Part shown: one piece after another, positions 9,490 through 17,900 of the stretch | Position numbering within the stretch: position 1 is the stretch's first letter | Layout of the letters: each line of letters starts with the position of its first letter | Source: Novacetimonas maltaceti | Lineage (GTDB): Bacteria > Pseudomonadota > Alphaproteobacteria > Acetobacterales > Acetobacteraceae | Assembly: GCF_002906255.1 (NCBI RefSeq) | Contig: NZ_POTC01000006.1 | Location: 45,302 to 109,301, forward strand | Reading direction: 5' to 3' | Length of the DNA stretch: 64,000 bases | Made by a program: the position numbers and the translations under genes | The notes under the pieces: model-generated | The model's database searches: none | What the model saw: only the letters and a program-made list of their open reading frames with translations | Told to the model about the DNA's origin: nothing

Positions 9490-9660
9490 TTCCCTGCCCC
9501 CCACCTGGCGCGTGCGCCAGCGCAGGGAGGGGATCGGGATCGACTTCATCGACAATGGCATGGATTCTGGTGGTCAGTCCGCCACGGGATCGGCCGATGG
9601 CCTGATCCGCGCCCTTTTTTTATCCGCTCCCACCAGCCATCGCCCTGGCCATAGCGTCGC
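9490..9660 (-). pseudogene. IS5-type transposase remnant
   Basis: On the minus strand one frame reads GRSRGGLTTRIHAIVDE, which matches the conserved GRSRGG(L/F)TTKIH block around the first catalytic region of IS5-family DDE transposases. An adjacent frame carries RRYGQGDGWWERIKKG, like the block just before it. The two pieces are in different frames with a short A-run between them. Start, end and the other catalytic residues are missing. It is a broken fragment, about 80 bases beyond the last gene of the WXG/FtsK operon. Confidence 0.65.
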
Positions 9661-9739
9661 ATGCGCACTCCCCCCGTTCCAGAAACGGAAAGGAAACATC
9701 ACCGATCAAACGGGAGTACGCGCGGCATGATCCTCCCGC

Positions 9740-10198
9740 TTAACAGACGTACGGCGGGGTCTGGGCGGCGGCATGCGTCGCCTGCGCGTCACATTCGCGG
9801 CCGTAGGATTCCGCGCGGGAGATTTCCATATGCACATCCGGCAGGCGCGCCATCAGCGTGCTGCCGGTATGGTCGATACTGTCCATGGTGCGCCCGGCGT
9901 AACAGGACTGCGCCCATGCTTCCATCAGGGCGGTGCCTGCCATGTCATTCTCTGTGGCAAGGTCCGTCAGGTCCGTCCCGATCGCCTCGCGCGCCTCCGT
10001 GGTGGGCCTGATGTTCCGTTCCATGACCGAACGCCCCGCCGCGTCAAGCCACAGGGCGGCAAGGGATTCGACCTCATTGCGCCACGACAGCAACATCTCG
10101 TGCAGTTCCTCAAGGCGTTCGTGCGCGTCACGCGCATGGCCGTGAAGGACCTCCAGGCTGGAGGTCGGCGTTACGTTATCGCGGTCGATGCTGAACAT
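9740..10198 (-). CDS. Hypothetical helical protein, last gene of the T7SS-like operon
   Basis: A 152-residue, mostly helical, acidic protein with no signal peptide or membrane segment. Residues 20-80 contain LLSWRNEVESLAALWLDAAGRSVMERN written here in two parts: LLSWRNEVESLAALW, then LDAAGRSVMERN. The W-x-x-A-x-G spacing resembles the turn of WXG100 proteins, so it may be a third, longer WXG-like member. A strong GAGGAGG ribosome site precedes the ATG. It lies 18 bases after the 332-residue gene and is probably co-transcribed from 22 kb. No function is recognised; secreted substrate or chaperone are options. Confidence 0.7.
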   Translation of the reverse strand: MFSIDRDNVTPTSSLEVLHGHARDAHERLEELHEMLLSWRNEVESLAALWLDAAGRSVMERNIRPTTEAREAIGTDLTDLATENDMAGTALMEAWAQSCYAGRTMDSIDHTGSTLMARLPDVHMEISRAESYGRECDAQATHAAAQTPPYVC

Positions 10199-10216
10199 CG
10201 TCGGGCCTCCTCGACC

Positions 10217-11215
10217 TTACAGGGTTCGGGTGTCAAATTTCTGCATCAGCGCCGCCTTGTCCATCAGGCGGTCATCCGCGCGCGTCGCGTCGTGCGCATT
10301 GTCCCCGGCGCGGGCGCGGATGCTGTGGAACTGCTCCGTGCCGATATCGACATGATTGCGCCCGACCTGGGCCTGACGGGCGCAGGCATCGGCATGTTCG
10401 CGCATCACGTCAAGCAGGCGGTCCATTTCCTGCACCAGGGGATAGATGTCCCTGGCGGTGCGTATGACGTCATTCGCGCTCGCCACGGCCTGGCGCCCGA
10501 CACGGACGGCATGCCCCGCAATAGAGACCGCGTGAATCCCCCGATTGCGGCAGTCGGTGCAGATGTTTTCACGCGCCTGCGCATGGCCCAGCGCCTGATG
10601 CGCGCCGTTCAGTGCGCATTCGGCGCCGAACACCTCGGTCTGGGCATGTTCCAGTTGGGATTGCGCGGCATATACCGCATTGGCATAGGACGCGCAGTTG
10701 GGATAGACGATGTGTCCCTGGTTATCATAGCTGACATCCGCCTCACAACTCGCCAGAGCGGACTGCGCGCTCGACAGCGCGGACTGGGCGCTCCCCGCCC
10801 GGTTCTGCGCCATCATCAACCGCCCCGATGCGGCGGAGACAGCGGCCTGCGCGTTGGTGCGCTCGATGATGGCCATGCTCAGTTGGCCTTCCCAGTGGTG
10901 CAGCACGCTATTGGCCTCGCATTCCACCTGCCTGGCGCGCGCCTCTCGACTGCTGGCGGCGCTGTGGGCGGACTGCGCCGCCGCATGGACGGCGTCCAGT
11001 TCGCTGCGCCAGTACTGCACGCGCTGCATCGCCTCATGCAGGGCCTCGCCCGTGGCCTGCGCGCGCGCGATGGCGTCCGACGCCTCCTCCATCAGCAGGG
11101 CCTGCACGGTGCCAAAGACCGCCACGGCATCGACCAGCGCGCGCTGCGGGTCGTAATGACGGTCTTTCGTCTCCTCCATCAGGCCGACCACGGCAGCCGG
11201 TTCGATCATGTCCAT
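10217..11215 (-). CDS. Long helical (coiled-coil) protein of the T7SS-like operon
   Basis: A 332-residue alanine- and glutamine-rich protein predicted to be almost entirely helical, with coiled-coil stretches (for example SAQSALSSAQSALASCEAD). It has no signal peptide or transmembrane segment. Several cysteines lie in the middle, including CASY and an ICTDCRNRG motif. It sits 8 bases after a WXG100-like gene. Its length and helical build resemble the WXG/LXG-type helical stalk of secreted effectors or a PPE/Esp-like substrate, but no toxin domain is visible. An alternative start two codons in (second Met) is possible. Confidence 0.72.
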   Translation of the reverse strand: MDMIEPAAVVGLMEETKDRHYDPQRALVDAVAVFGTVQALLMEEASDAIARAQATGEALHEAMQRVQYWRSELDAVHAAAQSAHSAASSREARARQVECEANSVLHHWEGQLSMAIIERTNAQAAVSAASGRLMMAQNRAGSAQSALSSAQSALASCEADVSYDNQGHIVYPNCASYANAVYAAQSQLEHAQTEVFGAECALNGAHQALGHAQARENICTDCRNRGIHAVSIAGHAVRVGRQAVASANDVIRTARDIYPLVQEMDRLLDVMREHADACARQAQVGRNHVDIGTEQFHSIRARAGDNAHDATRADDRLMDKAALMQKFDTRTL

Positions 11216-11223
11216 GGCAGGAA

Positions 11224-11505
11224 TCAGATCCCGGCGCCCGCCGTGTCAAGGCGCGTGAGCACTTCGATACGGACCTGCAGCGCCTTCTGGATCGCGTCCA
11301 TCGCCTCGTTACATTCACGCATCTTCAGGACGCTGGCGTTGAACATGTCGGCGAACTGCTCCGCCGCCTGCCCGGAATAGACGGTGGCGAACATGGTCCA
11401 GCTCTGCTCCAGCTGCTCGAAGGCCGCCTGGATGGCCTCACGGCTGCGCAGCAGCGCCGCGTCGTAATCGTTGAGAACGCCAATCAGGGCTGTCGTGTCG
11501 ATCAT
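11224..11505 (-). CDS. WXG100-like small helical protein
   Basis: A 93-residue protein predicted as two helices joined by a turn. The turn region SWTMFATVYSGQAAEQFADM matches the WXG100 layout: Trp, then a Gly-x-Ala-x-x-x-Phe pattern about nine residues on. The Trp and Gly are spaced further apart than in classical ESAT-6 proteins. It overlaps the upstream partner gene by 4 bases (ATGA), as esxA/esxB-type pairs often do. In ESX systems such proteins are secreted as dimers by an FtsK/SpoIIIE ATPase, and an ATPase of this type is encoded just upstream. Family assignment is by size, pattern and context, not by search. Confidence 0.65.
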   Translation of the reverse strand: MIDTTALIGVLNDYDAALLRSREAIQAAFEQLEQSWTMFATVYSGQAAEQFADMFNASVLKMRECNEAMDAIQKALQVRIEVLTRLDTAGAGI

Positions 11506-11783
11506 TGTCCGGCCTCCATGTATTCCTCAAGGATCGCAAGCTTCTCCGCGATGAACTCACGATAGGCGGGCGCGTCCTGCGTGCTCCACAGGTTCAGCGC
11601 CTCGCTCAGTTCCTGCCACGAGGCATTGTAGCGCATCGAACTCTGGTCATTGTCCCATGCGGCCATCGCCTCGTCATGGAAGCGTGTCAGCTCCACGAGC
11701 GTACTGGACAGTACGTCGCTGAACTCCTCCAGGCTCCTGTTGAACTGCTGCATCTGTTCGAATGTCTCATCAAGCGATGACAT
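11502..11783 (-). CDS. WXG100-like small helical protein (partner)
   Basis: A 93-residue acidic helical-hairpin protein. The central FHDEAMAAWDNDQSSMRY has the helix-W-x-N/D-turn-helix form seen in many divergent WXG100 proteins outside actinobacteria. The ATG at 11783 is preferred over an upstream TTG because GGGAGAGC precedes it at good spacing. It overlaps the following gene by 4 bases, suggesting paired translation and possibly a heterodimer. It lies 74 bases after the FtsK/SpoIIIE-type ATPase gene. It is likely either the secreted substrate or a structural adaptor of that machine. Confidence 0.65.
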   Translation of the reverse strand: MSSLDETFEQMQQFNRSLEEFSDVLSSTLVELTRFHDEAMAAWDNDQSSMRYNASWQELSEALNLWSTQDAPAYREFIAEKLAILEEYMEAGQ

Positions 11784-11857
11784 CGTCCGCTCTCCCAAGC
11801 AAAGTATGGTCCACGATTCCCGGCGCAGGTGTCCTGCGTGCCGCCATCAGTCCGCGC

Positions 11858-14800
11858 TCATTCCCCGAACAGGGTCACCAGCGACCTTTCCTGCGACGGC
11901 CCCATCAGGTTTACCGTCGTCACGTTTTCTTCCGCGTCGTCGCGGCTGCGGCTGGTCGGGGTGCTGACCCCCACCCCGCGCGCAAGCTCACGCGTCAGGA
12001 TGTCGAACACGATCCAGTGGAACGTCTCCCCAAGCGCGTTCGCCCGCGCCTGGAACACCTTGCCCACCTCCGCCATCGTATTGCACAGCATGATCGTGTG
12101 CTGCCCCGTCTCCGGCCCCTTGCCCAGCCGCTTCGACAGCGCGTTGCCCGCGCTGCGCGCGGCCAGCGTGTCCGGGACCCGCAGGTCCGGCGCCTGGTCG
12201 GGACCGATCAGCAGCAGCACGTCGGCGCTGCCGTCCGGGGCGCGGGCCTCCAGGAAGTCCTTTGCGTCGGCGGCATTTTCCGACACCACCCAGTGCGCGG
12301 GCATCGGCCGCCCGGTCAGGGCGATGGCAGCGTCGATCACCCCACGGAAGGTATCGGCATACAGCGCGGTATTGAGGATGCGCACCGATCCCACCACCGA
12401 AGGCGCCAGCGAGGCGAGCGAGACGATGATCCCGGCCAGCAGCTTGCCCTGCAGGTCGCTGTCCTTGACCACCGACAGCAGGTTTTCCCCATCCCCGCGC
12501 CACAGCACCGCGCTGGCCTGCCCATGCAGGGAGGTGTCGCGTCCCAGCAGCAGCGGCACGGGATGGATCTGCGCATCGAGCCGGACGGGGAAAAGGCCCT
12601 TCTCCTCCGGCCGCTGCGCGGCCAGCGCCTCGAGCGCCGCAGCGTCGAGCGGCGCGCCCGTGGCCTGCATGCGCTGCAGCAGGAAGTTGCCCGACAGCGT
12701 CGGCAGCGTCAGCCCGTCGATCACCTCCAGCCGCGGCCAGTGCGCCTTCTGCGCGTCGGTCCGGCGGCGGGCCAGTTCGTCGAATTTCGCAAACAGCGGC
12801 GCCAGCCGCGCATTGTCGTCCTGCGATGCGCCGGGGGCGTTGATCTCCGCATCGCTCCGGCCATCGAGCAGGTCCACATGCCCGACGACGTTGCCATCCT
12901 TGCCGCCGTCGCTGTTGACCAGGATGTCACCGCGTTCACGGACCATGCTGCGCAGCAGGGCCTTGCCCTCGCGGTTGAATTCCTCCAGCCCCTCGATCGC
13001 ATCCCCCGACAGTTTCATCGACATGCGCAGCGCGATGTTGCTGAAGATGTTCCGGCCCTGCGTCATGCCGGGCGCCTTCATGCTCTGCGATGACAGCAGG
13101 ATGTGGATGCCCGCCGAACGCCCCTTGGCGACCAGGTTCTGGATCACCTTGGAAATCTTCGGCGCCTGGTCGGCGTTGCGGAACATGACCTGGTATTCGT
13201 CGATCACGATCAGGAGGCGCGGCGCGGGGCCACGGGGCTGGCCCGCATTGTGATAGGCGGTGATGTTCTTGAACTGCCCGTGCCCGTCGTCATTGTCACG
13301 GAACAGCTTGATGTTGCGCCGGGTCATCTCCGCATCGAGGTTCTCCAGCAGCGAGCCGACATACGGCAGCGCCGTGCTGGTCGCGATGACCGCCGTGTGC
13401 GGCATCTGCCGGTAGATGTTGAACTCCGTCCCGTCCTTGAGGTCCACGAGGTAGAACTGCAGTTCATCGGGGGAATAGCGCATCGCAAGGCCAAAGATCA
13501 GCACTTCGAGCATCTTCGACTTGCCGCTGCCGGTCTGCCCCGCCAGCACGCCCGCCGTGACGATGCGGCACAGGCCATCGGGTTCCTCCCCGAACAGGAC
13601 GCTCGGGCCGTCGGGCGTGTTCGTCAGGGGGGTCTGGATGAAATGCACCGCCCTGTGGGTCCACCATTTGCTCACGGGCGGGATCACGGCGAAACTGCTG
13701 CCCTTCACCGGGCGGGCCAGCGATTGCAGGATCCGCGTATGCAGCGGCGCGGGCGGCAGGCGGTCCACCGCGATGCCGGCCCCCGTCGCGGCCCCCGCCG
13801 CAAGGGTGCGCAGGTCGATGACATGCGCGCCCTTGCGGACGTCATCGAACCCCTGCGGCAGCTTCTCGACGCCGTCGCCGCGCGCGCCGAACTGGTGCGC
13901 AGGCGGCGTGACATTGACATGCGCGACAAGGTAGCGCCCCACCGGCGGGCCGTTGAGGGCGATCTCGCGCAGCTTCGCGGACAGGGCGTCATATTTCGGG
14001 TCGCCCACGTCCAGCGCGCAGACCACCTCGTATCCCCCCGCAAGCTTCTGCTCCTCGCGGGTCCAGGAATGGAAGTCGGGACGCCCCTGCAGCATCGTGC
14101 GCGTCGCATCCACCAGGTCGTTGCAGATCGTCGCCAGCGCATTGGCCGGCTGCGCGGAATCGACCGGGCGGCATGACGGCAGGTATGTCTGCTGCGCGAA
14201 CGCACGGCCAAGCCCCACCGGGTCAAGCAGGCTGAAGCGCACGTCATCGGTCATCATGCACGCAAGGCGCAGCACCAGCACGCGCACCAGTTCATGGGCC
14301 ATGTCCTTCGTGCTGTCATCGGACAGGATCAGCCACGATTTCTGCCCCGCGATCAGCGGCAGGTACGCAATGGCGCCCGACGGGCCACGTTCCCTGCCCC
14401 AGCGCAGCAGGAAACCGTCATCGCCGTTGCGCGTCAGGCCCGCGGGCCTGCCACTGCGGCGCCAGCGCAGCCATTGCGGCGCCCATTCGGCCCGCAGCCC
14501 CGCGCAGTCATCGGCAGTGAAGGACGCGTTGAGGTGGAAATGATCCGGCGCGAACATCGCCTCGCGCACGGTTGCGCCCGCGTCACCGACGATGTGCGCG
14601 CACAGCGCGACCGACGGCGCGCTGTCCGTGCCGCCGCCCTGCGCCACCAGCCGGTCATGTTCCGCCCGCCACGCCGCGTTGCATGCCTCCTGCCCTTCCA
14701 CCGCGATGGCGCGCAGCAGCGCGTGCGGCGGCCTGCTGCCGGGGGGGGCGGACCTCGGCGGCGGCGCGACCTCGGGGGCCGCTTCGGGCGTGGGTTCGGG

Positions 14801-14863
14801 CGCGGGTTCGGGTGTTGCGGCAGGCGTGGGAACCATGCTCAGGAGGTCTTCAATGGACTTCAT
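11858..14863 (-). CDS. FtsK/SpoIIIE-family ATPase, EssC/EccC-like
   Basis: A 1,001-residue soluble motor ATPase. Residues 1-60 are a Pro/Ala/Glu-rich linker, and there is no transmembrane helix. The first ATPase domain is canonical: Walker A GQTGSGKS at residues 442-449, then FYLVDLKDGTEF, and Walker B LLIVIDEY with Asp555-Glu556. VAKGRSAGIHILLSSQ follows, as in FtsK/SpoIIIE proteins. A second domain after about residue 740 keeps the fold pattern, but the P-loop is degenerate (KDSDLQGKL near 800) and Walker B reads VLLLIGPDQ near 887. Tandem domains with degenerate copies recall EssC/EccC of type VII secretion. The Sel1 gene precedes it and WXG100-like genes follow. A DNA translocase role is less likely. 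Confidence 0.85.
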   Translation of the reverse strand: MKSIEDLLSMVPTPAATPEPAPEPTPEAAPEVAPPPRSAPPGSRPPHALLRAIAVEGQEACNAAWRAEHDRLVAQGGGTDSAPSVALCAHIVGDAGATVREAMFAPDHFHLNASFTADDCAGLRAEWAPQWLRWRRSGRPAGLTRNGDDGFLLRWGRERGPSGAIAYLPLIAGQKSWLILSDDSTKDMAHELVRVLVLRLACMMTDDVRFSLLDPVGLGRAFAQQTYLPSCRPVDSAQPANALATICNDLVDATRTMLQGRPDFHSWTREEQKLAGGYEVVCALDVGDPKYDALSAKLREIALNGPPVGRYLVAHVNVTPPAHQFGARGDGVEKLPQGFDDVRKGAHVIDLRTLAAGAATGAGIAVDRLPPAPLHTRILQSLARPVKGSSFAVIPPVSKWWTHRAVHFIQTPLTNTPDGPSVLFGEEPDGLCRIVTAGVLAGQTGSGKSKMLEVLIFGLAMRYSPDELQFYLVDLKDGTEFNIYRQMPHTAVIATSTALPYVGSLLENLDAEMTRRNIKLFRDNDDGHGQFKNITAYHNAGQPRGPAPRLLIVIDEYQVMFRNADQAPKISKVIQNLVAKGRSAGIHILLSSQSMKAPGMTQGRNIFSNIALRMSMKLSGDAIEGLEEFNREGKALLRSMVRERGDILVNSDGGKDGNVVGHVDLLDGRSDAEINAPGASQDDNARLAPLFAKFDELARRRTDAQKAHWPRLEVIDGLTLPTLSGNFLLQRMQATGAPLDAAALEALAAQRPEEKGLFPVRLDAQIHPVPLLLGRDTSLHGQASAVLWRGDGENLLSVVKDSDLQGKLLAGIIVSLASLAPSVVGSVRILNTALYADTFRGVIDAAIALTGRPMPAHWVVSENAADAKDFLEARAPDGSADVLLLIGPDQAPDLRVPDTLAARSAGNALSKRLGKGPETGQHTIMLCNTMAEVGKVFQARANALGETFHWIVFDILTRELARGVGVSTPTSRSRDDAEENVTTVNLMGPSQERSLVTLFGE

Positions 14864-14940
14864 GGTTCTTCAGATCCTTTGCTGCCGGGAATACGGGTGC
14901 GATGATCGCGCGGCATGCACGCGCCTTGGGATGGCATGCA

Positions 14941-17900
14941 TCATGAAATGGTCTCCAGCACCTTCACCGAAGGCATCAGGATACGGCAGAAGCAGGTCTC
15001 CTTGTCCTTGCCCATGTGCTGCGCCATCCATGCGCTGGTGCACGGCAGGATATGCGCAAGCCGCATCTGGTCCACAGCCTTGCCCCTGAGGATAGGGAGG
15101 ACGAGGGGAACATTCGTGTCCGGGTTCACGACATCCAGCTTCACCGGCAGCGCTCTGATGCTCTGGCCCAGATCGGGGATCGTTTTCCTGAAAGCGACAG
15201 TGTCCACGTCCTCGCTCATCAGTCCGTTGAGGAACGGGACATACCTGTTCATGTCGGGAAGCGCTTTCGTGGCGGCCTTCAGCAGGTCAAAACCGTGCTT
15301 CTCGTTACGGAAAAAGAGAGCGCGGTGCTGGTAGAGGTAGTACATCCCTTCGCCGAACAGGCCCCAGCCGACCTTCTTTTTCGCCAACTGTTCGAAAATC
15401 TTCAGGGCCGTGGTCTCGCTTTGCGAAACACCGATGCCAAGGGCATGGCAGTAGGCCAGACGCAACAGCGCCCATTCACTACCGCTGTCCGCGGCACGCC
15501 TGGTCCATTTGAACATCCTGTCCGGGTCGGCGCACGGGTTTTCGGTATGGGCGGAATAGACGTACGACAGGATCAGCATCGACCCATGATCGCCCTTCTC
15601 CGCCAACTGCTCGTACTGCTCGAGCGCAATCCGGCGGTAACGCCCCTCCGCCAGCGAACCGGCGCCGAGATACGCGCGCAGGTACACCCGCAACTGGGGA
15701 TCTTCCCCGGCGGCAATGGCACGTTCGTAATACTGTGCCGCCTGCAGGTAGTAGGCCTTGACCATGTCCGTGGCGGCAGGGTTGCCATCATATGTCCGCC
15801 CTGCCGCAGCGCGGAAGAAATCCCCCACGAACGCCAGAGGCGTCAACAACTCTTTCGTGTTGATGCAGCGTTCGGCGCGCTCCGGATCCTGCATGTAACC
15901 GACGCACCGGTTGAACGGTACGTCGCCGACGGCAGGGTCATTCATCCAGCACAGCATCAGTCCCAGCACGGCCCGGGCATCGTACTTCCCCTCACCCGTC
16001 GGCGTCAGGACGTCGCCATACCATTTGCTGGCCTTGACATAGTTCTTGCGGTTCCGTTCGGTGTCGCCAAGCAGGATTTGCACATCCGGATGATCCGCCA
16101 CGCCGGGTTCGGTGAGCATCGCCACACCGCCATCGACATCAAGGGGGCAGAACTTCCCGTCAATCATCAGCTTGCCGTACAGACGCTTTGCGTTCACGCT
16201 CCCCTTGGCCACCCCCTGCCGGAGCAGGTCGATCGCACGGGTCTTGTCGGGCGCGCCGGGCACGACATTGCTCAGCGCAAGCGACGCCAGCAACCCCATG
16301 GCATCGGCATTTCCCAGTTCCACGGCCTTTTCCAGCCATGAAATCGCGTCGGGCCATTCCTGCCTGCCCACACGGAATTTGCCCAGTTCATACATCGCCC
16401 GCGCGCTGTCCGGAACCTTCGCCTCCGCCGCCTGCGTAAACAGTGCGACGGCACGCTCGCGCACCGTGGGGTCCGTTTCCTGCACATACAGGCAGCCAGC
16501 CGCGATCATGGCCTCGACGCTGCCCATTTCGACCGCCTTCAGGTACCACTCCAGGGCCTCGGGGGTATCGTGCGCCACACCGTTGCCATCGCGCAGGCTG
16601 TCGGCATAGCGCACCATCGACTGCCGGTTCCCCCCCCGCGCCGCCATGGCATCGAAATGGGCCGCCTTGCGCGGATCCGGCGCGAACGGAATTTTCCCCT
16701 CCACGCGCCCCCGTCTGATGGAGCGCCAGCTATACAGGCAGCCCAGCGTGTTCATTGCATCCACGGAGCCCAGTTTGACCGCCTGCTCCAGCAGGCGCAG
16801 CCCTTCGTCCACCTCGGGCTTCAGCACGTCCTTCACGCCAATGACGCAGCACATGCCAAGGTAGCTCATGACCTTAGGGTCATCCCCGGAGGCGGCAGCC
16901 AGCTTGAGCCAGCGGATCGCCTCTGCAAGGCTGACGTCCGACGTATTCTCGAAAACCTGCAGCCCCAGCTTCTTCTGCGCGGCGCAATCGCCCAGTCCGG
17001 CTGCCTCCCGACATGCGGCAAGGGCCGCCGCATCATCCTTCGGCCCCCCGATCCCCTGTTCGAAACACCGGACCAGCAGGACAAAGGCCGCGCGCCGCTC
17101 GACCGGGTCGAGGGAACTTCGCTCTGCCGTCGCCTGCTTCAGCAGCGCCACCGCGCGCGCGGCCTCGGCCGGGGCGGGGCTGTCGCCATCAAGGATCTGC
17201 TTCGCCGCCTGATACGCATACGAGAAGTTCCCAAGCTCGACCGCCCGGTTCTCCCACCTGCGCAGGTCGTTCGTGTCGGAGTCGTGGCGGCAGAGTTCGA
17301 TCAGCTTCTGCACGGCCTTCAGCGCCAGCGCGTCCGTGCTCTGCGCGACGCGCATCAGCCACTTCTTCGCCTTGTCGCGGGTGGCGGGATCGGGCGGCAG
17401 CATGGCGGCATACGTCATCCCCGCGCCGAACATGCCCTGCATATTCCGCCTGTTTCCCGCCTTTTCATACCAGGCGGCGCTGGCGGCGAAGTCGGGGCTC
17501 AGCCGGGCGGCGTGCAGCATGGCCTCCACATTGCCCGCGGTCCCCGCCTTTTCATACCATTTCAGCGCATCCGCCTTGTCCGGGCTCAGCCGGGCGGCAT
17601 TCATCATGCCGTCGACGTCGCCCGCGGCCCCCGCCTTTTCATACCATTTCAGCGCATCCGCCTTGTCCGGGCTCAGCCGGGCGGCGGCCATCATGCCGTC
17701 GACGTTGCCCGCGGCCCCCGCCTTCCCGTACCAGTCCAGGGCCCCGGAGAGGCTGACCTCAACCCCTTTGCCTTCCTCAAGGAAGCAGCCGTAATTGAAC
17801 ATGCCCTCGCCAGAGCCCTTCTGCGCCGCCATGAGATAGTATTCGGCCGCGGCCTTCAGGTCGGTGGCAAACGGGCTTTGGCCCTCCAGTTCCTCGAAGG

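Noticed and set aside
9773..13093. Plus-strand open frames opposite the WXG/FtsK operon
   Set aside because: Low-complexity Arg/His composition and no ribosome sites; the minus-strand genes overlap in operon fashion and show motifs.
11858..14863. FtsK-like gene as chromosome-partition FtsK or conjugation coupling protein
   Set aside because: No N-terminal membrane helices, no gamma domain, and no relaxase or conjugation genes nearby; WXG100-like neighbours favour secretion.
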